Shown piece by piece: positions 28,749 through 37,164 of a DNA stretch of 64,000 nt (its first letter is position 1; every line of letters starts with the position of its first letter). The position numbers were made by a program, and so were the translations under genes. Source of the DNA: HXMU1420-2 sp034670145 (GTDB lineage: Bacteria > Pseudomonadota > Alphaproteobacteria > Rhodobacterales > Rhodobacteraceae); the NCBI GenBank assembly GCA_034670145.1, contig JAXMOA010000019.1, forward strand, positions 61,875 to 125,874, written 5' to 3'. The notes below the pieces were generated by a model that did not search any database, had not been told where the DNA came from, and worked only from the letters and a program-made list of their open reading frames with translations.

Positions 28749-30020
28749 TCAGGTGTTCATCGAATCAAAGAATTCAGAGTTGCTCTTTGTCTGTTTCAAC
28801 TTCGACAACAAGAACTCAACCGCATCAGTCGTCCCCATCGGGTTCAAAATCCGGCGCAAGACGAAGGTTTTCTGCAAATCAATTTTGTTGATCAGCAGGT
28901 CCTCTTTCCTTGTGCCAGACTTCAGAATGTCGATGGCTGGGAACACGCGCTTGTCCGCAATCTTGCGATCGAGAACCAATTCAGAGTTACCGGTGCCCTT
29001 GAATTCTTCGAAGATGACTTCGTCCATACGGCTGCCGGTATCAATCAAGGCCGTGGCAATAATGGTCAGGGACCCGCCCTCTTCAATGTTGCGCGCGGCG
29101 CCGAAAAACCGTTTTGGGCGTTGCAAGGCATTGGCGTCAACACCGCCGGTCAAAACCTTGCCAGACGACGGTACAACGGTGTTGAAGGCCCGACCCAGAC
29201 GCGTAATCGAATCCAACAGGATCACGACATCCCGTTTATGTTCGACCAGACGTTTCGCTTTTTCGATGACCATCTCGCTCACGGCGACATGCCGGGTGGC
29301 AGGTTCGTCAAAGGTCGAAGAAACAACCTCTCCTTTCACCGAACGCTGCATGTCTGTGACTTCTTCCGGGCGTTCATCAATGAGGAGGACGATCAGATAG
29401 CATTCTGGATGATTTGCCTCGATTGAATGCGCAATATTCTGCAAAATCACGGTCTTACCAGTCCGCGGTGGAGCCACGATCAAAGACCGCTGACCTTTCC
29501 CGATTGGAGCAACCAGATCAATAACCCGTGCAGATTTATCCTTGATCGTTGGATCGTCGATCTCCATCTTCAGCCGTTCATCCGGGTACAGCGGTGTCAG
29601 GTTGTCAAAGGCAATCTTGTGACGCGCCTGCTCGGGATCTTCGAAATTGATCTTTGTGACATTCGTCAACGCAAAGTAGCGCTCGTTCTCATCCGGAGCT
29701 TTCATAACTCCGTCGATCGTATCGCCTGTTCGCAGCGAATACCGGCGGATCATGTCAGGTGAGACATAGATATCGTCCGGACCGGGCAGATAGTTCGCCT
29801 CGGGTGAGCGCAAGAAGCCAAATCCATCCTGCAAGACCTCGAGCACACCGTCGCCAAAAATCTCCCACCCTTCATCCGCACGTTCGCGCAGAATCTGGAA
29901 CATCATTTCACCCTTACGCATCGTCGATGCGTTTTCGATCTCCAAATCCTCCGCCATCGACAGGAGATCCTTGGGACTTTTGGCCTTAAGATCGGAAAGT
30001 TTCAGAGTGATAGGTGCCAT
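28749..30020 (-). CDS. rho: Transcription termination factor Rho
   Basis: 423 residues from ATG at 30020. The N-terminal RNA-binding domain includes DGFGFLRSPEANYLPGPDDI. The P-loop is APPRTGKTV and Walker B includes VILLDSITRLGRA. The Q- and R-loop regions are intact. The frame is open to GTG at 30029, which adds three residues; the ATG is preferred because the N-terminus is then typical. Confidence 0.95.
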   Translation of the reverse strand: MAPITLKLSDLKAKSPKDLLSMAEDLEIENASTMRKGEMMFQILRERADEGWEIFGDGVLEVLQDGFGFLRSPEANYLPGPDDIYVSPDMIRRYSLRTGDTIDGVMKAPDENERYFALTNVTKINFEDPEQARHKIAFDNLTPLYPDERLKMEIDDPTIKDKSARVIDLVAPIGKGQRSLIVAPPRTGKTVILQNIAHSIEANHPECYLIVLLIDERPEEVTDMQRSVKGEVVSSTFDEPATRHVAVSEMVIEKAKRLVEHKRDVVILLDSITRLGRAFNTVVPSSGKVLTGGVDANALQRPKRFFGAARNIEEGGSLTIIATALIDTGSRMDEVIFEEFKGTGNSELVLDRKIADKRVFPAIDILKSGTRKEDLLINKIDLQKTFVLRRILNPMGTTDAVEFLLSKLKQTKSNSEFFDSMNT

Positions 30021-30145
30021 GGAATACACGTAGCCTGTTTATGGGCAGCCTGAAGCAGGTGCGAATGATGTCATAGGAGAATCCCCGACCGGACGGTCAG
30101 TTCGAGACAGCACGTAATAACGCACGAGGCAAAAGTCAAACGGAT

Positions 30146-30595
30146 TCAGAATTTTACCACGACGGAGAAGACGATCACGATCATCAGAACTGTGGGCACT
30201 TCGTTCATCATGCGAAATTGACGGCCGGTTATACGGTTTTCCCCGGCTACAAAGTCTTTCCGTCGTTTTGCCAACCAATGATGAAACCAAGTCATGCCCA
30301 AAACTCCGGCCCCCTTGGTCCAGGGCCACACTGAGGTCCAATCAACCAATCCAGGTGTAAACACCAGCATCAATCCAAATACCCAGGTCGCAATCATGGC
30401 TGGGTTCATGATGACCCGCAGAAGTTTGAACTCCATCATCTCGAAAATGGGGCCGACAGCGTCAACCTCCATGCCCTGCTCTACATGATGAACAAACAAT
30501 CTGGGCAAATAGAACAGACCGGCCATCCATGAAATGACCGACACTATGTGCAGCCCCAGGGTCCAAGGGTAAGCATAGGACAGGAGATCGATCAT
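30146..30595 (-). CDS. hemJ: Protoporphyrinogen oxidase HemJ
   Basis: 149 residues with about four membrane helices. The HemJ pattern is clear: LHIVSVISWMAGLFYLPRLF with the conserved His, then the HHVEQG region. It oxidises protoporphyrinogen IX in the membrane during heme synthesis. GGAG precedes the ATG by 7 nt. It is the last gene on the left side of the probable replication origin. Confidence 0.92.
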   Translation of the reverse strand: MIDLLSYAYPWTLGLHIVSVISWMAGLFYLPRLFVHHVEQGMEVDAVGPIFEMMEFKLLRVIMNPAMIATWVFGLMLVFTPGLVDWTSVWPWTKGAGVLGMTWFHHWLAKRRKDFVAGENRITGRQFRMMNEVPTVLMIVIVFSVVVKF

Positions 30596-30621
30596 GGTGA
30601 CACTCCAACTTTGGGTCGGGC

Positions 30622-30665
30622 CCTATATCTAATATATATAATAGAAAGATAAATGAAGATTATGT
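30622..30665. other. AT-rich candidate DNA-unwinding element
   Basis: A run built of TA steps, including CTAATATATATAATAGAAAG, in an otherwise GC-rich genome. It sits next to the dyad carrying DnaA boxes, as expected for an origin unwinding element. Assignment is by composition and position only. Confidence 0.55.
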
Positions 30666-30673
30666 AGGGGCGC

Positions 30674-30712
30674 GGAAAACTGTGGATACTTTTTCTATCC
30701 CAGCAGTTTTCC
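30674..30712. repeat. Inverted repeat carrying DnaA-like boxes
   Basis: GGAAAACTG (30674-30682) is complementary to CAGTTTTCC (30704-30712), and the inner GGATA (30684-30688) to TATCC (30696-30700), with a 7-nt centre. DnaA-like boxes lie on both arms in opposite orientation. It is upstream of both flanking genes, so it is not a terminator. Confidence 0.7.
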
Positions 30713-30991
30713 ACATCTCTCTGACAGAGGGATAGGAGGTTTTTTGACCAATAGGAAAAAAAATAAAGAATTAAAAACAATAGATTACGTGGAAACTCTA
30801 CATTTTTCGCCTGGATGGCCACCAACCAGCTCTGCCACACGACGAACTTATCCCCTGGGTCAAATTATCCCTTTCCACCTGGGTGGGAGAATGCAACAAA
30901 TTGATGACAACTTGCCGTAACCGTCCACTGACCTGAATCTTCGCCCATGGCTGTGTACTTTCACGCCAGTCGTCCCAAAGAAACGCACTAT

Positions 30992-31000
30992 TTATCCACA
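30992..31000 (+). promoter_or_regulatory. Consensus DnaA box at the maf start codon
   Basis: TTATCCACA matches the DnaA box consensus exactly. Its last A is the first base of the maf ATG, and no ribosome-binding site is visible between them. Confidence 0.8.
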
Positions 31001-31599
31001 TGACTGTCCCCTTGATCCTTGCGTCGTCTTCGGAAATTCGCGCAACATTGCTGCGCAATGCGGGCCTTGATTTCAGTATTTCACCGCCCCGGATAGACGA
31101 AGATGCCCTCAAGGCATCGCTTGAAGAACAACAGGCCACACCGCGGGATATTGCCGATGCGTTGGCTGACCAAAAAGCGCGCAAAGTGTCCAATAAGCAT
31201 CCCGATGCGTTCGTTCTGGGATGTGATCAGACTCTGGATCTGAACGGCATGATGTTGTCAAAAGCCCGCGACAGGGACGAGGCGATTGAACACCTGAAAA
31301 TGATGCGGGGCAATCGGCACATTCTTTATTCTGCCTGCGTGATCTATGAAAACACCAAGCCGGTCTGGAGGCATGTCGGCAAGGTCACGCTGCGAATGCG
31401 GGAGTTCAGCGACGACTATCTAAAAGGCTATGTTGACCGGAACTGGTCGCAGATCCAATATTCAGTTGGATGTTACAATCTGGAGCAAGAAGGTGTTCGT
31501 CTGTTTTCCTCGATCAACGGGGATTACTTTACCGTCTTGGGTATGCCACTCTTGGAGACGCTTAACTATATGACGTTGCGAGGTATGTTAGAGACATGA
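31000..31599 (+). CDS. maf: Maf family nucleotide pyrophosphatase
   Basis: 199 residues. The Maf signature LILASSSEIRATLL is at the N-terminus and GCDQTL with the catalytic Asp is near residue 75. Maf proteins hydrolyse non-canonical or canonical nucleoside triphosphates. There is no Shine-Dalgarno sequence upstream; a consensus DnaA box reaches into the start codon, so the mRNA may be leaderless. It is the first gene on the right of the origin and overlaps aroE by 4 bp. Confidence 0.92.
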   Translation: MTVPLILASSSEIRATLLRNAGLDFSISPPRIDEDALKASLEEQQATPRDIADALADQKARKVSNKHPDAFVLGCDQTLDLNGMMLSKARDRDEAIEHLKMMRGNRHILYSACVIYENTKPVWRHVGKVTLRMREFSDDYLKGYVDRNWSQIQYSVGCYNLEQEGVRLFSSINGDYFTVLGMPLLETLNYMTLRGMLET

Positions 31600-32429
31600 C
31601 AGAGGCGCGCATCCCGCTTGCTGGTGTTATTGGCGCACCAGTGTCTCATTCCAAATCGCCACAGCTTCACCGTCACTGGCTGACAACCTATGGACAACGG
31701 GGACATTATGTTCCGATCCATGTGGATGCCGAGGATCTGGAATCGGTGATCCGGATGATGCCGAAGATGGGATTTGTTGGAGCGAATGTAACCATTCCGT
31801 ACAAGGAACAGATTCTTAACATCGCCGATCAAGTGACAGACCGCGCCATCCTTATCGGAGCGGCCAACACACTGATTTTTCGCCGGGATGGTAAGATAAT
31901 CGCTGATAATACAGATGGTTACGGATTTCTTGAAAATATCCGCCAATCGGTGCCCGATTGGGACCCAACAGCAGGGCCTGCCGCGGTTCTTGGCGCGGGT
32001 GGCGCATGCCGCGCGATTATCGCGTCGCTTTCTGATGCTGGTGTTCCGGAAATCATCCTGACCAATCGAACGCGTGTTCGCGCGGACCGGTTGAAACAGG
32101 ATTTTGGCCAGAGGGTCCGCGTTGTTGATTGGGTCCAGGCGGGAAATATCCTGGAAGATGCCGCAATGGTCGTCAACACCACTTCACTTGGTATGGTGGG
32201 CAAACCTGAATTGCGTGTGCCGTTGGATGGTCTGCAAAAAGGTACGATCGTTTCCGACCTTGTGTATACGCCGCTCAAGACACCATTGCTGGTTGCGGCC
32301 GAAGAGGCCGGCTGTCGCACTGTCGATGGGCTGGGCATGTTGCTGCACCAGGCGGTCCCGGGCTTTGAGCGGTGGTTTGGTATCCGTCCTGCAGTTGATG
32401 CTGCGACACGTGCTGCTGCGCTTAGATGA
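31596..32429 (+). CDS. aroE: Shikimate dehydrogenase
   Basis: 277 residues. The substrate site segment SHSKSPQLHRHW and catalytic Lys in TIPYK are present, and GAGGACRA forms the NADP-binding turn with NRTRVRAD following. It reduces 3-dehydroshikimate in aromatic amino acid synthesis. It overlaps maf and coaE by ATGA junctions. Confidence 0.95.
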   Translation: MTEARIPLAGVIGAPVSHSKSPQLHRHWLTTYGQRGHYVPIHVDAEDLESVIRMMPKMGFVGANVTIPYKEQILNIADQVTDRAILIGAANTLIFRRDGKIIADNTDGYGFLENIRQSVPDWDPTAGPAAVLGAGGACRAIIASLSDAGVPEIILTNRTRVRADRLKQDFGQRVRVVDWVQAGNILEDAAMVVNTTSLGMVGKPELRVPLDGLQKGTIVSDLVYTPLKTPLLVAAEEAGCRTVDGLGMLLHQAVPGFERWFGIRPAVDAATRAAALR

Positions 32430-33010
32430 CCATCTGGGTTGGCCTGACAGGCTCTATCGGGATGGGCAAGAGCACGACGGCCCAAATGTTTGCCGATCTG
32501 GGCTGCCCGGTTTGGGATGCAGATGCGGCGGTCCACCGGCTATATGCAAAGGCGGGCCTTGCGGTGGAGCCTCTGCGGGAGGTGTTTCCGCAAGCTATTG
32601 TCGATGATGCCGTTGATCGGGGTGAGCTCAAGAAAGTTCTGGCTCAGGATCCATCGGCTTTCAAGCAACTGGAAGCCATTGTTCACCCGCTGGTCGGTAC
32701 GGACCGGCAGGAGTTTATCGACTCTGCGCAGGCGGATATCTTGATTTTCGATATCCCCCTGCTTTTTGAAACGGGGGGTGACCAGCGCATGGATGTTACG
32801 GTCTGTGTATCTGCCCCGCCAGAGGTTCAGCGTGCCCGTGTGATGGCAAGGGGCACGATGACCCAGGACCAATTCGAGCAGATCCTGGGCAAACAAATGC
32901 CGGACGCTGAAAAACGAAAGCGCGCGGATTTTGTTGTTGAAACTGACACATTGGACCATGCCAGATTGCAGGTTCAGAAGATTGTCGAGACTTTGAAAAG
33001 CAGGCTCTAA
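32426..33010 (+). CDS. coaE: Dephospho-CoA kinase
   Basis: 194 residues with P-loop GSIGMGKST near the N-terminus, WDADAAVHRLY and DIPLLFE, all typical of CoaE, the last enzyme of CoA synthesis. Start overlaps aroE by 4 bp, and dnaQ follows after 1 bp. Confidence 0.95.
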   Translation: MTIWVGLTGSIGMGKSTTAQMFADLGCPVWDADAAVHRLYAKAGLAVEPLREVFPQAIVDDAVDRGELKKVLAQDPSAFKQLEAIVHPLVGTDRQEFIDSAQADILIFDIPLLFETGGDQRMDVTVCVSAPPEVQRARVMARGTMTQDQFEQILGKQMPDAEKRKRADFVVETDTLDHARLQVQKIVETLKSRL

Positions 33011-33011
33011 T

Positions 33012-33704
33012 ATGCGGGAAATTGTACTCGACACCGAAACAACAGGCTTTGAGCCAGAATCCGGTGACAGGATCGTCGAAATCGGAGCGGTTGAACTATA
33101 CAACCATATCGCAACCGGCAAAACCTATCACCAATACATCAACCCTGAACGCGACATGCCCGAGGATGCGTTCAAGGTGCACGGGCTAAGCGAAGAGTTT
33201 CTATCCGACAAACCCAAATTTGCGGCGATTGGTCAGGCATTTTTGAACTTTGTTGGGGATGCGAAGCTGGTTATTCACAACGCCGCGTTCGACATGAAGT
33301 TTCTCAATGCTGAATTGGGTTGGATGGGTTTGCCCCTTTTGCCCAAGGATCAGGCCATTGACACATTGGCCATCGCGCGCCGCCGGTTTCCCGGTTCGCC
33401 CGCCTCGCTGGATGCGCTGTGTCGCCGGTTTGGGATCGACAACTCTTCCCGCACCTTGCACGGGGCTTTGTTGGACTCGGAAATCCTGGCGGAAGTTTAT
33501 CTGGAACTTGTCGGGGGACGGCAGCCGGATCTTGAACTGTCTAACAGTTCCAGCAATTCAAGTCAGAACGTTGTGGAGGTCTGGAAGCCGAAACCGCGCT
33601 CCACGCCCCTTCCGCCGCGTATTTCGGCGGCGGAAAGGGCCGCTCACGCCGAATTTGTTTCCAAACTCGGCGATGGCGCTCTTTGGTCAAAAACGCTGGA
33701 CTGA
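33012..33704 (+). CDS. dnaQ: DNA polymerase III epsilon subunit (3'-5' proofreading exonuclease)
   Basis: 230 residues. Exonuclease motif I is LDTETTGFEP at the N-terminus, motif II includes IHNAAFDMKFLN, and motif III is LHGALLDSEILAEVYLEL. It proofreads replication errors in the polymerase III core. It closes the maf-aroE-coaE-dnaQ operon and is convergent with secB, 6 bp away. Confidence 0.95.
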   Translation: MREIVLDTETTGFEPESGDRIVEIGAVELYNHIATGKTYHQYINPERDMPEDAFKVHGLSEEFLSDKPKFAAIGQAFLNFVGDAKLVIHNAAFDMKFLNAELGWMGLPLLPKDQAIDTLAIARRRFPGSPASLDALCRRFGIDNSSRTLHGALLDSEILAEVYLELVGGRQPDLELSNSSSNSSQNVVEVWKPKPRSTPLPPRISAAERAAHAEFVSKLGDGALWSKTLD

Positions 33705-33710
33705 ACCGTC

Positions 33711-34193
33711 TCAGGCGTTCGCGGGCTGTGCTTCGGCCTGACGGCGTGCGATTTCGTTGCGGTAGATCTGCAGGAAATCGATGTTGTCCAGGTTCAACGG
33801 CGGATACCCACCATCCCGCGTCACATCGCTGACAATGCGGCGGATGAAAGGGAACAACATGCGGGGGCATTCGATCAACAGGAATGGGTGCAACTGCTCT
33901 TCTGCGACGCCGCCAATCTGGAATACACCGACATATTCCAATTCCATGACGAACATTACGTCGTTCGATTCCTTGGACTTGGACTCGATGCCGAGCTTGA
34001 CCATCACTTCAAACTGACCTTCGGGCGGCAATTTCTTGCCATCCAGATTGACCCGGACGTTGATGTCCGGCTGTCCTTCGGATGACCCACCTTTTTGCGC
34101 CATCACGTTTTCAAAGGACATATCCCGGACGAATTGCCCCAGGACTTTCATTTGTGGCGGCTGCGGAGCAGCGTCAGCACCATTTTCAGACAT
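33711..34193 (-). CDS. secB: Protein-export chaperone SecB
   Basis: 160 residues; keeps preproteins unfolded and hands them to SecA. Family features are FVRDMSFEN, INVRVNLDGKKL and ECPRMLFPFIRRIVSDVTRDGGYPPL, quoted here only by region (about residues 110-140). ATG at 34193 has GGAG 6 nt upstream. The longer frame from TTG at 34205 would start within that ribosome-binding site and is rejected. Confidence 0.95.
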   Translation of the reverse strand: MSENGADAAPQPPQMKVLGQFVRDMSFENVMAQKGGSSEGQPDINVRVNLDGKKLPPEGQFEVMVKLGIESKSKESNDVMFVMELEYVGVFQIGGVAEEQLHPFLLIECPRMLFPFIRRIVSDVTRDGGYPPLNLDNIDFLQIYRNEIARRQAEAQPANA

Positions 34194-34260
34194 CTTTTTC
34201 TCCAAGAATTCAGGTTCGGCGCTGCTTATCAGTTTGCCGTCTCTACCTCAATGGCGCGGC

Positions 34261-34776
34261 TCAATGATGCCGATCATCCTTGACCCAACCGGATGGGCCG
34301 GTTCCGGGCCGGTGTCCAGGCGCTGGATCAGGCTGAACCTCTTCAAACTCACCATCAATAATCGGGCCACTTCCAGCCGGACCGCGAGGATGCATCGGAC
34401 CCATTTGGCCCCCCATCTGGAACGATTGCATCTTAACCCGTGCGGAAACAAAGCGAAAAACGGCGGTGCGGACCTGAGGCACCAATAGCAAAAAACCAAC
34501 CGCATCGGTAAAAAAGCCGGGCGTTACCAATAGCACACCTGAAATCAAAATCATTGCCCCGTGGGCCAGCGGTTCTGACGGGTCGTCCAGCCTTTGAAAC
34601 GAAGACTGCAATTGTCCCAATGCCAGACGGCCCTGAGACCGCACCAGAGATGTCCCGGCGATGGCCGTCACAATCACGATGGCAAGCGTTGGCCAAAGAC
34701 CAATCAAACCACCAACCTGGATGAACAGAGCAATTTCAATTATCGGCACCGATAAAAACACAATTAGCAACCACAT
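34261..34776 (-). CDS. fxsA: FxsA family membrane protein
   Basis: 171 residues with three to four hydrophobic segments in the first 110 residues; the N-terminal MWLLIVFLSVPIIEIALFIQ and the internal GTSLVRSQG match the FxsA family. FxsA affects phage exclusion in Escherichia coli; its normal role is unclear. The C-terminal tail is rich in Pro and Gly. It is the usual neighbour of secB and divergent from the Tim44 gene. Confidence 0.88.
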   Translation of the reverse strand: MWLLIVFLSVPIIEIALFIQVGGLIGLWPTLAIVIVTAIAGTSLVRSQGRLALGQLQSSFQRLDDPSEPLAHGAMILISGVLLVTPGFFTDAVGFLLLVPQVRTAVFRFVSARVKMQSFQMGGQMGPMHPRGPAGSGPIIDGEFEEVQPDPAPGHRPGTGPSGWVKDDRHH

Positions 34777-34883
34777 CGTCTCATCTTCCTTTCCGCTGGG
34801 TCACGGTAGTGGACTTGTACCTGCCCGTCCCCTACATAGTGACGAAACGTTCCGCGTTCAAAGTCACTTGACCAGAGGTATTA

Positions 34884-35540
34884 ATGAATTCACCCCTGAT
34901 CCAATTGCTGGTCCTTGCCGGCATCGCGATTTTTCTGATCCTCCGCCTCAAAAGCGTGTTAGGCACGCGGGACGGATTCGAGAAACCGCAGGCCCCAACC
35001 CAGCCCGAAGCGCCTTCTCGCCCTGAATTTGAGGTGATTGAAGGCGGTCCTGACCGTGACATCGTCGATTACGTGCCTGAAGACAGCCAAATGGCTCAGG
35101 ACCTCGCGGCGATGAAACGGATCGAGCCTCACTTTTCCGTGACAGAGTTTGTCCAAGGCGCCCGATCGGCTTACGAAATGATCATCATGGGCTTTGAACG
35201 GGGTGCATTGGATGAAATCCAGCCATTCCTGGACGAAGACGTGTACGAAGCTTTCGTTGATGGGGTTGCGGCCCGCGAAGACCAGGGCCTTATCGTTGAG
35301 GCTGAATTTATCGGTGTTCGGGAAACAGCCGTTCAAGCGGTCAAATTCGACAAAGATACGAACCAGGCCGAACTTTCCATGCGTTTCGTCGGGGAATTGA
35401 CCTCGGTCGTACGTGACCAGAGCGGTGATATCATCGAAGGCAGCCCGACAGAGGTCAAACGTCAGAAAGACACCTGGACCTTTGCCCGCACTATGGGCTC
35501 GGATGATCCGAACTGGTTGTTGGTTGCCACGGATACATGA
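34884..35540 (+). CDS. Tim44/TimA family inner-membrane protein
   Basis: 218 residues. One N-terminal helix (IQLLVLAGIAIFLILRL) anchors it. A Pro-rich linker leads to a Tim44-like domain with SVTEFVQGARSAYEMIIMGF. Bacterial Tim44-like proteins (TimA) are membrane-associated and of uncertain function. It overlaps mltA by 4 bp, in the gene order common to Rhodobacterales. Confidence 0.85.
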   Translation: MNSPLIQLLVLAGIAIFLILRLKSVLGTRDGFEKPQAPTQPEAPSRPEFEVIEGGPDRDIVDYVPEDSQMAQDLAAMKRIEPHFSVTEFVQGARSAYEMIIMGFERGALDEIQPFLDEDVYEAFVDGVAAREDQGLIVEAEFIGVRETAVQAVKFDKDTNQAELSMRFVGELTSVVRDQSGDIIEGSPTEVKRQKDTWTFARTMGSDDPNWLLVATDT

Positions 35541-36580
35541 TTGCAAGCGTTCGGGCGGCCATTGCGGGGCTTCTTATGACCGCATCAGCCGCCGGGGCGG
35601 AAATCACTCATCGTGTCTATGAGTTCTCCGATCTCGATGGCTGGGCCGCCGATGATCACAATGCAGCGTTTCAGGTCTTTCTGAACACGTGCGCCGATCT
35701 GGATGATGCCGATTGGTCTGCGCTTTGCGCTGTAGCGCAAAGTGGAGATGTCGCCGACCCGCGCGCCTTTTTCGAATTGTTCTTCCGACCTGTGTTGATA
35801 GAGGATGGCCAGGATGCCTTGTTTACGGGTTATTTTGAGCCTGAATTGGATGGCAGCCTGTATCCAAGTGGCCGCTTTCGCTATCCGGTATACAAAATGC
35901 CGCGCGAGGCCCGTGGCAACGGGCGCTGGGTCACGCGGCGTGAAATCCTGACCAGTGGGGTAATGAGCGGGCGGGGCCTGGAAATTGCCTGGGTCGATGA
36001 CCCGGTTGAGCTGTTTTTTCTGCAGATACAGGGGTCTGGCCGTATTCGTCTGCAGAATGGGCAATACATCCGTGTGGGGTATGGTGGTTCGAATGGCCAC
36101 CCCTACCGCTCTATCGGGGTCGAACTGATCCGAAGAGGCATCTACAATTCTCATCAGGTCAGCGCGCAGGTCATCAAGAACTGGGTGCGGCGCAACCCTC
36201 AGGCCGGAGAGGAGTTGTTGATGCACAACCCCTCTTATGTCTTCTTTCGCGAAGTGACTTCTGCCGTTACCGCGGATCAGGGGCCTCTGGGGGCCATGAA
36301 CCGTGCGATAACCGCATTGCGCACGGTTGCGGTTGATCCGGCCTACGTGCCGCTTGGAGCGCCGGTCTGGATTGAAAAAGATGGTGCTGGACCGATGCGG
36401 CGCCTGATGATCGCGCAAGACACCGGGTCTGCCATCAAGGGCGCGCAACGTGCCGATGTCTTCTTTGGTACTGGCGACGAGGCCGGACGCGCGGCTGGTA
36501 CGTTACGCGATCCGGGTCGCATGCTGGTTCTCATGCCGATCCAGCGCGCTTATGCCTTGCTGCCTGGCGATACGCTATGA
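35537..36580 (+). CDS. mltA: Membrane-bound lytic murein transglycosylase A
   Basis: 347 residues with a signal peptide (ASVRAAIAGLLMTASAAGAEI). The MltA domain contains FTGYFEPELDGS and QIQGSGRIRLQNG, and the C-terminal 3D domain holds the catalytic Asp in MIAQDTGSAIKGAQRADVFF (about residue 295). It cleaves peptidoglycan glycan strands to 1,6-anhydro ends. Products could feed the recycling genes amgK and murU further on. Confidence 0.93.
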   Translation: MIASVRAAIAGLLMTASAAGAEITHRVYEFSDLDGWAADDHNAAFQVFLNTCADLDDADWSALCAVAQSGDVADPRAFFELFFRPVLIEDGQDALFTGYFEPELDGSLYPSGRFRYPVYKMPREARGNGRWVTRREILTSGVMSGRGLEIAWVDDPVELFFLQIQGSGRIRLQNGQYIRVGYGGSNGHPYRSIGVELIRRGIYNSHQVSAQVIKNWVRRNPQAGEELLMHNPSYVFFREVTSAVTADQGPLGAMNRAITALRTVAVDPAYVPLGAPVWIEKDGAGPMRRLMIAQDTGSAIKGAQRADVFFGTGDEAGRAAGTLRDPGRMLVLMPIQRAYALLPGDTL

Positions 36581-37164
36581 GCCGGCGCAAACTTACCCAC
36601 GAAGAGCTGAATCTCTGGCGCCGGATCACAGATCAGACCGAGCGTCTGCGCCCCGAGGATAAGCCGGTTGATCCGCCGCTGGAGATGCCGAAGCCTCAAA
36701 TTGTCCCGTCGCCACAAGTGCCTTTGACGTCCCTGAAGCGGCCATCGCGACGCTCGGTCACAACAATCTCTTTCGATTTATCTGACCACCTTGAACATCA
36801 GCTGGCGACGGCTCCGGTCCGGATGGATCACAAGGCCTTCAAGAAGATGAAGCGCGGAAAGCTGCGGCCAGAGGCCCGGATGGATCTGCACGGTATGACG
36901 CTGGATCGTGCGCACCCGGCCTTGATGCGATTTATCCTGACCTCATCCGCGTCTGGTAAGCGTCTGGTATTGGTTATCACTGGCAAAGGTCGGGACCGCG
37001 ACGATGGCGGTCCAATTCCGACGCCTCGTGGAATCCTTCGCCATCAGGTGCCCCAATGGCTGACCACACCCCCCCTGAACACCCACGTTATCCAATTCAC
37101 TCCTGCCCACCTCAGTCACGGTGGTGATGGCGCCTACTACGTCTATCTCAGGCGGCAGCGTTGA
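36577..37164 (+). CDS. Smr domain protein
   Basis: 195 residues. The C-terminal Smr domain shows the conserved DLHGMTLDRA and ITGKGR motifs. The N-terminal half is basic and probably disordered. Smr domains are nucleases or nucleic-acid binders. Start overlaps mltA by 4 bp; the final 17 bp overlap the convergent MFS gene. Confidence 0.88.
   Translation: MSRRKLTHEELNLWRRITDQTERLRPEDKPVDPPLEMPKPQIVPSPQVPLTSLKRPSRRSVTTISFDLSDHLEHQLATAPVRMDHKAFKKMKRGKLRPEARMDLHGMTLDRAHPALMRFILTSSASGKRLVLVITGKGRDRDDGGPIPTPRGILRHQVPQWLTTPPLNTHVIQFTPAHLSHGGDGAYYVYLRRQR

Larger units (their letters stand above)
30596..31000. other. oriC: Probable chromosomal replication origin (oriC)
   Basis: A 404-bp gap between divergent hemJ and maf. 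It holds an exact DnaA box TTATCCACA (30992-31000) and one-mismatch boxes at 30681-30689 (reverse) and 30707-30715. Weaker TTATCCC sequences lie at 30848 and 30865. There are two AT-rich stretches (about 30622-30665 and 30751-30787) and a dyad at 30674-30712. Leftward genes lie to the left and rightward genes to the right. The flanks (rho, parAB, maf-aroE-coaE-dnaQ) match the Caulobacter Cori neighbourhood. Open frames crossing the gap on the minus strand look spurious. Confidence 0.85.

Noticed and set aside
30592..30840. Minus-strand open frame of 82 codons across the origin gap
   Set aside because: Composition follows the AT-rich tract (many Ile, Tyr, Phe, Lys), no ribosome-binding site, and it overlaps the hemJ start; best read as chance.
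30798..31193. Minus-strand open frame antisense to the start of maf
   Set aside because: Overlaps a clear Maf coding region and has no recognisable domain.
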